From Halovenus aranensis (lineage in GTDB: Archaea; Halobacteriota; Halobacteria; Halobacteriales; Haloarculaceae), in contig NZ_FNFC01000006.1 of the NCBI RefSeq assembly GCF_900100385.1, forward strand, positions 124,001 to 188,000: a stretch of 64,000 nucleotides of DNA, read 5' to 3'. Every line of letters starts with the position of its first letter. The stretch's first letter is position 1. The position numbers and the translations under genes are program-made. Under the pieces are notes generated by a model. That model was not told the DNA's origin, made no database searches, and saw nothing but the letters and a program-made list of their open reading frames with translations. Below, one piece after another: positions 44,614 through 54,693 of this stretch.

Positions 44614-45840
44614 CTACTCTATCTGTGAGCGGAGCCGCTCGATTCGGTCCGCTGTCCGGGGGTGCGTGCCGAGTATGCGACGGTAGAGAAACCGCGTCGA
44701 ACGGTCGAAAAACTTCCGTTCCTCCCAGGGCGGCGCGACGACGCCGAACGCCGCAGTCGACCACGTGACTCGGAGGTCAGTCGAGGAGCGAACCGCGTAC
44801 TCCCGGTCGAGTGTCGAGAGTGCGCTCGCCATCGCCGCCGGATTCCCGGTCACTTCGGCGGCGGCCCGGTCTGCCACGTACTCTCGGTACCGGGCGACTG
44901 TCGGCACCGCGAGACGGTTCACGACATAGAGCGGTGTGGCGACGACGAACAGCGGTATGAGAAGGATGTCTGCATCCGAGGAGTCCCAGCGGTACATCAG
45001 GTCGACTAACCCCTGTACCTTCGAGCGGGGAAACGAGAGTGCGGTCAACACCGCCGCGTCGCGATTGAGCAGATGGGCGAGTTCGTGAGCGAGTACCGCG
45101 TCCAGCTCTTCGTCGTCGAGTGACTCGATGAGGCCCTGTGACACCAGGATAATCGAGTTCTCCGGGCGGTAGCCGACAGTCGCCGCCTGCGGGAGCCGTG
45201 AGGCACCGATTTCGACCTCCGGAACTGGGCAGCCTGCCTGGGCCGCCAGCCGCTGGACGCGGCGACTGAGTGTCTGCTCTTGCTCTGAGTCTGCAACGAG
45301 GTCGTACTCGTCTTCGAGCTGTGTTCGGACGCTCCCGGCCGCACGTAACTCGTCGTAGACGAGCCAACCGGTGTAACAGACGACGATGATTGCCCCAAAG
45401 GCTATCCCGAAACGTATCGGGTCGAGACCGAGGACAACGAATCCGAGCTGATAACAGAGGATGAGGCCGACTCCGGGACCGGCGAGGAGACCGATACCAC
45501 GACCTATCGTTCGGAGCGACGGTGGCTCCCAGACGACCTGTCCGGCTCGCTGTACTGCCTTCCTCACGGGGTCGCTGTCGATACGCCGCGCGAGGATGCC
45601 AGGAGCTGTCATTCGTCTGAGTCCGGCGACGATAGCCACCCACGAGAGCAAGCAGACGGCGACAACGCCAGCGAGACCGAGCAACGCGACGCCAAAGGTC
45701 TGCATCAGGAATGCTCCAAAAATCGAGACGACAACCGCGAGCGCGAACTCGGCGGCGAGCAGTATTCCAACAGAGACGACTGTCAAAACGAGGGCAACGG
45801 CCATCCGAACCCACAAGCCGAGTTTCAGCCGGAGGCTCAT
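44614..45840 (-). CDS. M48-family membrane zinc metalloprotease (HtpX/Ste24-like)
   Basis: The 408-residue protein has the zinc motif AVLAHELAHLLNRD (HExxH) near residue 240 and a third ligand region in ARYREYVADRAAAE. Four hydrophobic helices lie before the active site (AVALVLTVVSVGILLAAEF, TFGVALLGLAGVVAVCLLSW and two around residues 105-150), and a further one follows (ILLIPLFVVATPLYVVN). The substrate-cleft motif GYRPENSIILVSQGLIE is also typical. The ATG at 45840 is preferred; an earlier one at 45864 adds 8 residues. It probably helps membrane-protein quality control. Confidence 0.9.
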   Translation of the reverse strand: MSLRLKLGLWVRMAVALVLTVVSVGILLAAEFALAVVVSIFGAFLMQTFGVALLGLAGVVAVCLLSWVAIVAGLRRMTAPGILARRIDSDPVRKAVQRAGQVVWEPPSLRTIGRGIGLLAGPGVGLILCYQLGFVVLGLDPIRFGIAFGAIIVVCYTGWLVYDELRAAGSVRTQLEDEYDLVADSEQEQTLSRRVQRLAAQAGCPVPEVEIGASRLPQAATVGYRPENSIILVSQGLIESLDDEELDAVLAHELAHLLNRDAAVLTALSFPRSKVQGLVDLMYRWDSSDADILLIPLFVVATPLYVVNRLAVPTVARYREYVADRAAAEVTGNPAAMASALSTLDREYAVRSSTDLRVTWSTAAFGVVAPPWEERKFFDRSTRFLYRRILGTHPRTADRIERLRSQIE

Positions 45841-45896
45841 AGCTGGTCGTACTGAATGTGACACACCTAAACCCCGTGTCTTGTTTCTCGGTGTGG

Positions 45897-47207
45897 TCAG
45901 GTCGCGTCGACGAGCTTGTAGGCACCGCCGTCGGTATCGCCGTCTTCAGGGTCGGGGGCGCGTTCGGCGTAGTAGATAGCGCCGTCCCGGACGAGTGGCG
46001 TGCTCGTCACGACGCCGTTGTTTTCGACTTCCCAGACTTTCTCGCCGGTCTCGGTTTCGACCGCGTACAGCGAGTTGTCCTTCGAGCCGAAGACGACCCG
46101 ATGCTCACAGACGGTCGGACAACCGGTCAACGGCCCCTGTGTCTCGAACTGCCACTCTATGTCGCCAGTCTGTGCGTCGAGTGCATAGAGGTTGTCGTCG
46201 TGACTCCCGCCGAACACCAGGTCACGCGTCGGGTCGACGCCTGGCCCCATCATCGAGAGCCAGCCTGTCTCGACCGACCAGTCCTCTGTGCCGGTTTCGA
46301 GGTCGACGCGGTAGATGTTCCGGTCCCAGGAGCCAAAGAAAGCCGCGCCGTCGTAGGTCGTGACTGGGCCCTTGATTTCGCCGTCGGTGTCGTTTGTCGG
46401 GTTCGTCTCGAAGGTCCAGTCGAACTCCAGTGACGGGTACTTCCAGCCATAGAGCATGCCGTCATTAGAGCCAACCACCATGTAGCCCGCATCGGGGTCG
46501 ATTGCCGGCGTCGAATGTGGGTGGTCGGTCGGCCGGCTTTTCGGGTCCTCCCAGAGTACGTCGCCAGTCTCCGGGTCGACCGCGAACATACTCCCTTCTG
46601 GGTCGGAGTACTCGACGGCCATGTAGAGGACCTTCCCGTCGTATTTTGGACTCGACCCGATTGAGCCGCCGAGTTTCGTCGACCACTCCTCGCGTCCCGT
46701 CTCTGCGTCGAAGGCGTACAGCACGCCGTCGTATGCCCCGATGAAGACACGACCGTCTGCGACGACGGGAGTCCCGTGGATACCCCGGCCGGCGAGGTCG
46801 GTCTCTCCCTGCCACTGAATCTCCCCGTCGGCGGAGATAACAGAGAGGAGCCCCGTATCGCCCGGAAACGCGATTTCGTCGTCTGACAGTCCGACGGCGC
46901 TGGCTTTCGCTGCACTGTGCTCGCCGGTGTTGTGTTCGGGGATGCGCCACTCCTGTTCGACGGCGTCAGGGACCGTCTCGTCGGGGCGATACCCCCAGTT
47001 CTCCAGCGAGTGTCGGAACTGACCGACGCCGTCGAGAACTGTGTGGTCGAACGACGCTTCGACGCTGTCGAACGCCTCGGCCCCGCCGGTGAAGGTGACG
47101 CCCTCAGCACGGAATCCGGATTCGGGAGCCTGACACCCGGCGGTGGCTGCTGTGATGCCCGCTACACCGGCTTTCAGAATGCCACGACGCGAGAATCTCT
47201 CTGACAT
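45897..47207 (-). CDS. Tat-exported PQQ-like beta-propeller lipoprotein
   Basis: From the ATG at 47207 the product has 436 residues. A Tat/lipobox leader (SRRGILKAG to TAATAGC) is followed by a short linker and then repeated propeller blades with the PQQ/outer-membrane YxxG pattern: GRVFIGAYDGVLYAFDAETG, YDGKVLYMAVEYSD, MVVGSNDGMLYGWKY, DNLYALDAQTGDIEWQFE and KDNSLYAVETETGEKVWEVE. These bind no visible cofactor by sequence and are probably a scaffold on the cell surface. The upstream in-frame extension to 47555 lacks family features. Confidence 0.88.
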   Translation of the reverse strand: MSERFSRRGILKAGVAGITAATAGCQAPESGFRAEGVTFTGGAEAFDSVEASFDHTVLDGVGQFRHSLENWGYRPDETVPDAVEQEWRIPEHNTGEHSAAKASAVGLSDDEIAFPGDTGLLSVISADGEIQWQGETDLAGRGIHGTPVVADGRVFIGAYDGVLYAFDAETGREEWSTKLGGSIGSSPKYDGKVLYMAVEYSDPEGSMFAVDPETGDVLWEDPKSRPTDHPHSTPAIDPDAGYMVVGSNDGMLYGWKYPSLEFDWTFETNPTNDTDGEIKGPVTTYDGAAFFGSWDRNIYRVDLETGTEDWSVETGWLSMMGPGVDPTRDLVFGGSHDDNLYALDAQTGDIEWQFETQGPLTGCPTVCEHRVVFGSKDNSLYAVETETGEKVWEVENNGVVTSTPLVRDGAIYYAERAPDPEDGDTDGGAYKLVDAT

Positions 47208-47613
47208 GGCTACTGTCCCTCCAGTTGTTGTCTGACGGTATCGTGGCAGAGACCGGTGCCAGTTGCCGTCCTCTGGCCAGGCGAGTGTGGATGGTTTGAC
47301 CCTGAATGATAACCGCAGCGAAACTGTCGGCGTGTCCCTGTCTTGTCCATAGCCACACCGACTTTCGGGAACAAAATGTAGGTTCTGGTCTCTGTCGACC
47401 TGTTCACACACTGTTTGGTTTCCGATGTTGTCCTGTGACTGTGGCGTGGGGACGGCACGAGGGTCTCGGCGGTCCGTATCGACGCCGCTGAGGAGACGCG
47501 CTCTGACAGCGAGTAGTATCCGCCCCGGCGGTCGTCGAGTCGTCCACTCATCCACCGATGTCAGTGTGTCAGTTCACACACGGATTTAAGACGGTGTAGC
47601 CCTACAATGCAGT
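47208..47613. other. 406-bp intergenic region
   Basis: No gene is supported here; the short frames present look like codon-bias shadows. A TATA-like gatttaag at 47583-47590 serves the plus-strand gene at 47614 (spacing about 28 nt). The promoter of the minus-strand lipoprotein is not obvious. Confidence 0.45.
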
Positions 47614-47874
47614 ATGGCAATTGGCCCACCAACGGCGCTTGCTGACTTTGGCACTCGCTCGGTACTGACCCACGCGATAATGGCGTTTGGCTTCCTCGGG
47701 GCGGCCACCTCTGCGCTGCTCGTCGAGGGACAAATCGGGCTGGTGTCGTTTGTTGCCTTTGTCAACTTCACCGCAGGAATGTGGATTTGCCAGTCGATTC
47801 ACTCGCTCGGGAGCACGGCCGCGGGCGTCGAATACGACGGTGTCCTCGACGAGGTATTAAATTATGTCCGTTAG
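47614..47874 (+). CDS. Small membrane protein
   Basis: The 86-residue protein has two hydrophobic segments, THAIMAFGFLGAATSALLVEG near residues 19-39 and GLVSFVAFVNFTAGMWIC near 42-59. A polar C-terminus follows with YDGVLDEVLNYVR. It overlaps the next small gene by 11 bp in another frame, suggesting coupled expression. The start has a TATA word at the leaderless distance. Function is unknown. Confidence 0.65.
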   Translation: MAIGPPTALADFGTRSVLTHAIMAFGFLGAATSALLVEGQIGLVSFVAFVNFTAGMWICQSIHSLGSTAAGVEYDGVLDEVLNYVR

Positions 47875-48079
47875 CGGCGTCGATGTCGGGCGACTCGCCC
47901 GAACGGCGTTGCTCATTACCTTCGTTACCGCAGTGTTTGTCCTGCTCGCCGCCGAACAGCTCTCCGGAAACGTGTTGCGCGTCGGCATCGGCGCTATCGG
48001 AGCCGTCGCGTTCGTGACCGCGATAACGTCGTTTCTCATCGCCGCTGGACAGTACTACGACGAGAGTGCGACCTCGTAA
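47864..48079 (+). CDS. Small membrane protein, second of an overlapping pair
   Basis: The protein has 71 residues with two helices, TALLITFVTAVFVLLAAEQL and VGIGAIGAVAFVTAITSFLIAAG. It has a short N-terminus and an acidic tail. It overlaps the previous gene by 11 bp and ends 53 bp before the converging SRP54 gene. No motif was recognised. Confidence 0.6.
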   Translation: MSVSGVDVGRLARTALLITFVTAVFVLLAAEQLSGNVLRVGIGAIGAVAFVTAITSFLIAAGQYYDESATS

Positions 48080-48132
48080 GCTGACAGCGTAGCCTTTCCG
48101 CCGTCACAGACGAGACCTCGACGAAAGTGTCG

Positions 48133-49539
48133 TTAATTGAACGGATTGCCGCCGCCACCGCCACCCATGCCACCCATACCGCCAGGTCCGCCGCCTTGCT
48201 GTTGCATCTGTTGCATCATGCGCTCCATGTCGGCGTCGCCCATCCCCTGGAACTGCTGAAGGGTCTGGTCCATCATCTTGTGTTGCTGGAGGAGTTCGCG
48301 GATTCGTTCTTCGGGTTTGCCGGAGCCGCGAGCGATGCGTTTCGTCCGGCTCGCGCCGATGATGCGGGGGTTCTCCAGTTCCTCCTCTGTCATCGAGTCC
48401 ATGACGACCTCGAAATCCCGCATCCGTTCTTCGGTCATGTCCATCGCGTCGTCGGGTAGCTGGTCCATCATGCCCCCGCCCATGCCCGGAATCATGTCCA
48501 TCACCTGGTCGAGTGGGCCCATCCGGTTCATCGCGTCCATCTGCTTTTTCATATCTCGGAGGGTGAACTTCCCTTCGAGCATATCTTCGGGGTCCCAGTC
48601 CTCGTCTTCTTCTTGGGCTTCCTCCATCGCGCGCTCGACGCGCTCGGCCAACTGGTCGATATCACCCATGCCGAGCAGCCGAGAGACGAAACTGGAGGAC
48701 TCGAAGCGCTCGATGTCTTTGACGGTCTCTCCGGTACCCAGGAAGGCAATCGTCGAATCGGTCTCGTTGACTGCAGCGAGTGCGCCACCGCCTTTCGCCG
48801 TACCGTCGAGTTTCGTGATGGCGACGCCGTCGATACCGATTGCGCGCTCGAACTCCTGGGCCTGGTCTTTCGCGCTCTGGCCCATCGCCGCGTCGAGTAC
48901 CAGCAGGTTCCGGTCCGGGTCGACGGCTGTCTCGATGCGCTCTATCTGGTCGATGAGGTCCTCGTTCAGACCGTCTCGGCCGGCCGTGTCGACGATACGA
49001 ACGTCGGCGTCGGCCGTCTCTTCGAGGCCCTCCATCGCGATTTTGACCGGGTCGTTCTCGTCGGGGTCACCGTAGAAGTCCACCTCTGCGTTGTCGGCCA
49101 TCTGCTTGGCCTGGTCGTATGCGCCGGGACGGTCGGTGTCAGTCTGGATAACCGCGGGACGGAGCCCCTTCTTCGAGAACCACCAGGCCATCTTCGCGGC
49201 GGTGGTCGTCTTCCCCGACCCGTACAGGCCAGCCAGGAGAATCGTCTGATTTTCAAGCGGAAGGTCCGTCGACTCACCGAGCAGCTCTACCAGTTCTTCG
49301 TAGACGATACGTAGTACCCAGTCACGTGCCGAGGTGCCAGCGGGCGGTTCTTCGTCGAGTGCTCGGCCCTCGATGCTGTCAGAAAGGTCCTGGACCAGCG
49401 CGATATCCACGTCGGCTTGGATAAGCGAACGCTGTATCTCCTTGACGACACCCTCCACGTCCTCCTCGGAGATACGGGATTTTCCCCGGAGGTCGTTGAG
49501 TGTGCCCCGGAGCGAACTGCCGAGATTATCGAGTACCAT
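48133..49539 (-). CDS. srp54: Signal recognition particle protein SRP54
   Basis: The 468-residue GTPase binds signal sequences and SRP RNA. The N domain begins [20 protein letters not shown]. The G domain has [51 protein letters not shown] and [16 protein letters not shown]. The M domain is Met-rich ([28 protein letters not shown] and the SRP-RNA-binding [22 protein letters not shown]). It ends in a Gly-rich tail ([13 protein letters not shown]). The start at 49539 gives the normal length; in-frame sequence upstream to 50073 opposes trm56 and is rejected. Confidence 0.96.
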   Translation of the reverse strand: MVLDNLGSSLRGTLNDLRGKSRISEEDVEGVVKEIQRSLIQADVDIALVQDLSDSIEGRALDEEPPAGTSARDWVLRIVYEELVELLGESTDLPLENQTILLAGLYGSGKTTTAAKMAWWFSKKGLRPAVIQTDTDRPGAYDQAKQMADNAEVDFYGDPDENDPVKIAMEGLEETADADVRIVDTAGRDGLNEDLIDQIERIETAVDPDRNLLVLDAAMGQSAKDQAQEFERAIGIDGVAITKLDGTAKGGGALAAVNETDSTIAFLGTGETVKDIERFESSSFVSRLLGMGDIDQLAERVERAMEEAQEEDEDWDPEDMLEGKFTLRDMKKQMDAMNRMGPLDQVMDMIPGMGGGMMDQLPDDAMDMTEERMRDFEVVMDSMTEEELENPRIIGASRTKRIARGSGKPEERIRELLQQHKMMDQTLQQFQGMGDADMERMMQQMQQQGGGPGGMGGMGGGGGGNPFN

Positions 49540-49610
49540 TTGCCTGCGGGTACGAGGCCGGGTCGGTAAAGCCTTTTTCTCGCCGCCCGCGGTCGGCGGG
49601 CGAACCGGGC

Positions 49611-49619
49611 CGTTATAAG
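49611..49619 (+). promoter_or_regulatory. TATA element of trm56
   Basis: cgttataag lies about 30 nt before the ATG at 49645, giving a leaderless or nearly leaderless transcript. Confidence 0.4.
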
Positions 49620-49644
49620 ACTCCGAACCGAGGATGCACGCACG

Positions 49645-50205
49645 ATGGAGGAAACGCCGGAGGTTGCGGTACTCAGACTCGGCCACCGGCCGGGCCGAGA
49701 CGAACGGACGACAACACACGTCGGACTCACGGCGCGCGCACTCGGGGCCGACAGTGTCATCCTCGCCGGGTCCGCTGGCGGCCGCCGCGAGACAATTGAG
49801 GATATCACCGACCGGTTCGGCGGCCCATTCGCCGTCGAGACGACCGACGAACCGATAGCGACTGTCGAAAACTGGGAGGGAACGGTCGTTCACCTGACGA
49901 TGTACGGCCTCCCGATTCAGGAGGTCGAGTCGGAGATTCGAAACGTCGCGGGCATCGACACGGACGCCGACGACGACTTCGGGCGCTTGCTCGTGGTGGT
50001 CGGCGCAGAAAAGGTCCCCTTTGATATCTACGAGGCGGCCGCGTTCAACGTCGCCGTCACCAATCAACCCCACTCCGAGATTGCCTCGCTCGCGGTGTTT
50101 CTCGACCGACTCTTCGACGGCTGCGAACTCGACCGAGAATGGGTCGACGCCGACCAGACGGTCGTCCCACAGGCCGAAGGGAAACAGGTGACCGAGCCTG
50201 AGTGA
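49645..50205 (+). CDS. trm56: tRNA (cytidine(56)-2'-O)-methyltransferase
   Basis: The 186-residue SPOUT methyltransferase modifies C56 in the T-loop of archaeal tRNAs. Family signatures are [26 protein letters not shown] at the N-terminus, split by conserved basic residues, [11 protein letters not shown] in the middle, and the knot region [18 protein letters not shown] and [23 protein letters not shown]. It is divergent from srp54 with about 105 bp between starts. Length is typical. Confidence 0.93.
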   Translation: MEETPEVAVLRLGHRPGRDERTTTHVGLTARALGADSVILAGSAGGRRETIEDITDRFGGPFAVETTDEPIATVENWEGTVVHLTMYGLPIQEVESEIRNVAGIDTDADDDFGRLLVVVGAEKVPFDIYEAAAFNVAVTNQPHSEIASLAVFLDRLFDGCELDREWVDADQTVVPQAEGKQVTEPE

Positions 50206-50289
50206 GGTACGTGGACAACTGCGATACCCTCGTGACTCGCGGGAGACGAGATTTTATATACGCAGATACCAACATAGTTAGTATCAGAG

Positions 50290-53127
50290 ATGAGTCTGGA
50301 CAGCGGGATACCCCAGCGGGTCGCGCCTGAACTGTTCGAACACGTCTCGGAAGGTGTGGTGATTGTCGACGATGAGCATCACGTGGTGTTCGTCGACGAA
50401 ACCGCCGGCGACTTCCTCGCCGCTGACCCGGACGAGGTGAGTGGCAGTTCCGTCGACGGGCTTTTCGGCGATACGGCGGTGTCCGATGCGGTCCGGTCTG
50501 GTGAGTCTGCAACCGCTCTGTCGGTCGATACCACGGGGCCGGTCGAGCTACGTGCGACAGTCCAACCGTTCGAGTCCGGCGTCGCTGTGGTACTCGACCG
50601 TGAGCGAAACCGACAGGAGGCTATTCTCGGCCAACTTCACGATGTAGCGTCGGGCCTTGAGTTGAGCCGCGAGGAGAAGATTCGCCGGCTACTGGAAATC
50701 GTCGCTGACCACCTCGGCGTGCAGTACGGGTTCGTGACGCGCATCGCGGACGACACGCAGCGGATACTCCACAGCGTCGGAGACCATCCGGAGCTGGCAG
50801 TAGGCGAGTCGGCTCCGCTCACGGAGACGTACTGCAGGTATACCATCGAAGACGGAGAGACAAAGGCTGTCGATGCCGCGAGTGAGGAGGGTTGGGAAGA
50901 CGACCCGGCCTACGAACGGTTCGAACTCGAGTGCTATCTGGGGGTTGTTCTCTCGGTCGAGGGCGAACAGTACGGAACCGTCTGTTTCGCCGACAAGAGT
51001 GCCCACGAGAGCGGGTTCGACCAGTACGACCAGTCCGTTGTCGAGGCACTCGCCGACTGGCTGACGCTGATGCTCGAACGCCAGGCGTTCGAGCAGGAGC
51101 TCGAACACCAGCAGGCGTTCGTCGAGAGCTTGCTCGATAGCCTCCCGGACCCGGTGTATGCCTTCGACCGGGAGGGAACACTCGTTCAGTGGAACAAACG
51201 CCTGGAAGACGTGACCGGCTACGGAGCCGCCGACATCGCCGACATCGAGCCGATGGATATTATTGCGGCCGAGGACAGCGAGGAGGTGACGGCGATGTTC
51301 GACTCGGTACTGTCGGGTGACCAACTCTCGACAGAGGCGATGCTCGAAACGAAAGACGGCACACACGTTCCCTACGAGTTCTCGGTAGCGCCGCTGTACG
51401 ACGAATCCGGCGAGATTACGGGCGTCACCGGTGTCGGCCGCGACGTGACCGAGCGAAACATGCATCGCGAACAGCTCTCGGGGATACTGGAGACGACCCG
51501 TTCGCTGATGCAGGCCCGAGACAGACAGCACGTCGGCGAACTCGCCGCAAACGCCGCCGCGGAACTCGTCGACGAGAACGTCGCTCTCTTTCGCCTGTAC
51601 GACGGCGATGCTCGGACACTCGAGCCGATTGCGTCCACACCGGCGGCCAAAGAGACGCTTGGTGACCGGCCCACCTACGGCATCGACGAAGGATACCCTG
51701 GCACCGTCTTTGCGACGGGTGAGCCGACGATTGTCGACGACTTTGCAGTCATCGACAACGAGTTCGAATACGGCGACGTGCGCTCGGCGATGTACTACCC
51801 GGTCGGCGTCCACGGGACGATAACGGTTGCCTCGACGGAGCCAAACGCTTTCGACGAAACCGACCAGAGCATCCTGGGGCTCCTTGCAACGAGTGCGGCC
51901 GCCGCCTGCATGCGTGCGAAACGGACCCAGGAGATTCGAGAGGCCCGCGAGCAGTCTGACAGGCTACTCGACCGAGTCAACGGACTCGTCCAGAACACGG
52001 TCGAGGTTCTCGTTCAGGCCCGGACGCGTGACGAACTGGAGCGCAACGTCGTCGCGGAGCTGGCGGCGACCGACCCGTACTCCTTCGCCTGGGTCGGGCA
52101 ACCCGACGTGACGACCGAGGAGCTGTCGCCGACTGCCTGGGAGGGTGAGACAAAGCTGCCGGTTGAGGGACAGTCGTTCGACCTCACACGCGAGAACGAG
52201 CCCGTCGCACGCGCCTATCACGAGGGAACGACACAGGTACTCACCGATATGACAGAGGTGTACGGACCGCTGTCGGATATCGTCGCCGACAGCGACGTTG
52301 GTGCCGTCGTCATCATCCCGCTGGTGTACAAAGACGCGACTTACGGGACCCTTACCGTGTGTGCCCAAGACAGTGACGTGTTCGACGAGCGAGAGCGGGT
52401 CATCCTCGACGCACTCGGTCGTGCGGTGGCAAACGCAATCAACGCCGTCGAGCGCGGCCGAATCCTCGATGCCACCGAAATCATCGAACTGGAGTTCGCT
52501 GTGGGCAGTTCCGAGCTGTTGTTCAACCGCCTCTCGGGCGCCGCCGAGGGGACGCTCGAAGCCGTCGGCATCGACTACCGGTCTGACGGTGCCGTCCGCC
52601 TCTATCTCTCGGCCGAGGGGGTCGATACCGGGGCGTTCATCGAGCGTGCTCGCTCTGACGACGTGGTGATGGAGCTGACCACTATCGTCGACCACGAAGA
52701 CGAGTGTCTCGTCGAGTTGGTCGTCGAGGAGTCGCTGTTGGCGGTTCTCGCCGAATACGGCGCGGTCACCAAGGAAGTCGTCGCCGAGGGCGGGTCGGCC
52801 AGATTCACTGTCGAACTCCCCGCCGAAGCCGAGGCCAGGGAGCTATTCGAACTTGTCGAGTCTCGCTACCCGGGGACGGACCTGCTGGGGTATCACGAGC
52901 GCGAGCGTGCCGTCGAGACCAGACAGGACTTCAAGGCCGCGCTCAGCGACCGCCTGACCGACAGACAGGAGACTGCCCTCAAGACCGCCTATCTCGGGGG
53001 CTTTTTCGATTGGCCGCGTGACATCGACGGGAACGAACTCGCCGAAGCGATGGACATCGCCCGACCGACATACCACCAGCATCTCCGGGCCGCACAGGCG
53101 AAAGTCTTCGAGGAGCTGTTCGAGTAA
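50290..53127 (+). CDS. PAS/GAF sensor regulator with Bat-type HTH domain
   Basis: This 945-residue soluble protein is of the bacterio-opsin-activator class. It begins with a PAS-like domain (SEGVVIVDDEHHVVFVDETAGDFL, about 10-115). A GAF domain follows (about 120-270), then a PAS domain with LPDPVYAFDREGTLVQWNKRLEDVTGY (275-390) and two further GAF regions (395-545 and 555-720). The end has the Bat/HTH_10 pair, with a C-terminal helix-turn-helix (LTDRQETALKTAYLGGFFDWPR and AEAMDIARPTYHQHLRAAQ). No histidine-kinase motifs are present, so it should regulate transcription directly. The signal is unknown. Confidence 0.9.
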   Translation: MSLDSGIPQRVAPELFEHVSEGVVIVDDEHHVVFVDETAGDFLAADPDEVSGSSVDGLFGDTAVSDAVRSGESATALSVDTTGPVELRATVQPFESGVAVVLDRERNRQEAILGQLHDVASGLELSREEKIRRLLEIVADHLGVQYGFVTRIADDTQRILHSVGDHPELAVGESAPLTETYCRYTIEDGETKAVDAASEEGWEDDPAYERFELECYLGVVLSVEGEQYGTVCFADKSAHESGFDQYDQSVVEALADWLTLMLERQAFEQELEHQQAFVESLLDSLPDPVYAFDREGTLVQWNKRLEDVTGYGAADIADIEPMDIIAAEDSEEVTAMFDSVLSGDQLSTEAMLETKDGTHVPYEFSVAPLYDESGEITGVTGVGRDVTERNMHREQLSGILETTRSLMQARDRQHVGELAANAAAELVDENVALFRLYDGDARTLEPIASTPAAKETLGDRPTYGIDEGYPGTVFATGEPTIVDDFAVIDNEFEYGDVRSAMYYPVGVHGTITVASTEPNAFDETDQSILGLLATSAAAACMRAKRTQEIREAREQSDRLLDRVNGLVQNTVEVLVQARTRDELERNVVAELAATDPYSFAWVGQPDVTTEELSPTAWEGETKLPVEGQSFDLTRENEPVARAYHEGTTQVLTDMTEVYGPLSDIVADSDVGAVVIIPLVYKDATYGTLTVCAQDSDVFDERERVILDALGRAVANAINAVERGRILDATEIIELEFAVGSSELLFNRLSGAAEGTLEAVGIDYRSDGAVRLYLSAEGVDTGAFIERARSDDVVMELTTIVDHEDECLVELVVEESLLAVLAEYGAVTKEVVAEGGSARFTVELPAEAEARELFELVESRYPGTDLLGYHERERAVETRQDFKAALSDRLTDRQETALKTAYLGGFFDWPRDIDGNELAEAMDIARPTYHQHLRAAQAKVFEELFE

Positions 53128-53171
53128 GGCCACCCCCGACGCTTTTGATGCCGGTGGCCGAACAATCGGGT

Positions 53172-53489
53172 ATGTCCTACGACACAGCCACCTACGACGA
53201 GGTCGAACCGCGCGCGCCAGGGATGTACTTCCTCCGGAACGAACTCGACTGTGAGAACCTCGGGTTTACCGTTCTCGACGCCACCGAAGGGTGGGACGGT
53301 ATGGAACACGACCACGCGGAGGACGGGCAAGAAGAGGTGTACCTCCTCGTCGATGGTTCGGGCGTCCTGACAGTCGATGGCGACGAACTCCAGCTCGACC
53401 CCGGGGAGGCGGTCCGTGTCGACGCCGACGCGTCGCGACACCTGTCGTTCGACGAGGAGAGTACGATGGTCATCGCGGGCGCTCCCTGA
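53172..53489 (+). CDS. Cupin-domain protein
   Basis: The product has 105 residues. The cupin motif 1 appears as HDHAEDGQEEVYLLVDGSGV and motif 2 as PGEAVRVDADASRHLSF. His-rich metal ligands are present in the first (H-x-H) and the second ends in RHL. The single-domain fold is compact. The ATG at 53172 gives MSYDTATYDEVEP; an earlier in-frame start at 53145 is less likely. Activity is unknown. Confidence 0.8.
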   Translation: MSYDTATYDEVEPRAPGMYFLRNELDCENLGFTVLDATEGWDGMEHDHAEDGQEEVYLLVDGSGVLTVDGDELQLDPGEAVRVDADASRHLSFDEESTMVIAGAP

Positions 53490-53564
53490 GCGCTCACGTA
53501 GCCGTTTTCACAGCGTTGTAGCCCTGCACGCAGCGTCGGGTTTCGGGGTTGATATGTTCCGGTT

Positions 53565-53573
53565 GATATATAC
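53565..53573 (+). promoter_or_regulatory. TATA element of the salactin gene
   Basis: gatatatac lies about 30 nt before the ATG at 53599, supporting this start rather than an in-frame one at 53377 that lies inside the cupin gene. Confidence 0.45.
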
Positions 53574-53598
53574 CCGGCGCGTGAGAACGCCTCCACGT

Positions 53599-54684
53599 AT
53601 GAGTTCGCACGTGGACGCCGAAATCGAGGAGTTGTCGGCGGATATCGAGGTTGACGACGACGAACCCGTTCCAGTCGGGGTGAAGCTGGGCAGTACACGA
53701 ACAGTCATCGTTCTCCCCACCGAGGACGGCGACCTCAAGACGATTCGGACACTGACCTGTCTCGCACGTTATGAAGACGCACTGACAGGTGAGGAACAGT
53801 TCCTGTACGGCAACGAAGCCGCCCGCGAGTACCCAGACCGCGTCGAGTTCATGCTCCGGTCTGGGCTACCCGAGGACGAGGACCGTGCCGAACTGACCGA
53901 GCAGTTCTTCGAGGCGATTATCGATTCCTACGACATCCCCGAGGAGAGCGCGGTCGTCTACGCAATCCCGACCATCGACAACCCCGCAGGACTCGACAAC
54001 CTCAGCGAGGTTATCGAGAACAGTTCTATCGGTGAGGCGCTCATCGAGAGCTATCCTGAATCGCTGTGTGGTTCGATTCCGGCCTTCGGCGACGACCTCC
54101 AGGCTATCGAAGAGATATTTATCGCCATCAACATGGGGTCGACGAACCTCGAAGCGTCTGCGTACCGCCGCGGCGAGCAGATTTCGCCGTTTACCACCGG
54201 CGCTGTGACCGGCAACGAAGTCGACCGCATCATCGCAAACTACGTCGAAGAGGAGACTCAGGGCCGTGTCAACGTCGATGTCACGCAAGCCCGCGAATAC
54301 AAGGAGAACCACGCAGATTTCGATAGCTTCGAGCCCTTTACGGACATTATCCAACAGCCTGGCGGCGGGAGCCACGAGTTCACCATCGAACGCTCTGTGA
54401 TGGACGCCGCAAACGAGTATCTCGACGAAGCCGTCGAGAAGTTCTCGAACACGTTCCTCTCACAGCTCGCCAACGACCACATGAAAATCTACCAGCTCGC
54501 ACTCGACCAGCCAATCGTTCTTACAGGCGGGATGGCCTGTGTTCCGGGCATCGTCGATGCCTTCGAAGAACGCGTCGGGGAGGAACTCGGCCGCGATGTC
54601 GATGCAATTACCGCAGACAGGCCAGACCTCGCCGCGACGGTCGGTGCCCAGCGAATCGCCGCACGCCTCGCCGAAATCGAGTGA
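53599..54684 (+). CDS. Salactin-type actin homologue
   Basis: The 361-residue protein shows an actin/Hsp70-type ATPase layout: phosphate-1 loop PVGVKLGSTRTVIVLP near residue 34, a connecting segment VVYAIPTIDNPAG, phosphate-2 loop FIAINMGSTNLEASAYRRGEQ near 178-198, and the adenosine motif PIVLTGGMACVPGIVDAFEE near 308-327. This matches salactin, the haloarchaeal actin described in Halobacterium salinarum as forming dynamically unstable filaments. The role there relates to chromosome/cell growth under low phosphate. It sits 9 bp before a phosphohexomutase gene. Confidence 0.85.
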   Translation: MSSHVDAEIEELSADIEVDDDEPVPVGVKLGSTRTVIVLPTEDGDLKTIRTLTCLARYEDALTGEEQFLYGNEAAREYPDRVEFMLRSGLPEDEDRAELTEQFFEAIIDSYDIPEESAVVYAIPTIDNPAGLDNLSEVIENSSIGEALIESYPESLCGSIPAFGDDLQAIEEIFIAINMGSTNLEASAYRRGEQISPFTTGAVTGNEVDRIIANYVEEETQGRVNVDVTQAREYKENHADFDSFEPFTDIIQQPGGGSHEFTIERSVMDAANEYLDEAVEKFSNTFLSQLANDHMKIYQLALDQPIVLTGGMACVPGIVDAFEERVGEELGRDVDAITADRPDLAATVGAQRIAARLAEIE

Positions 54685-54693
54685 TACCGGCTT

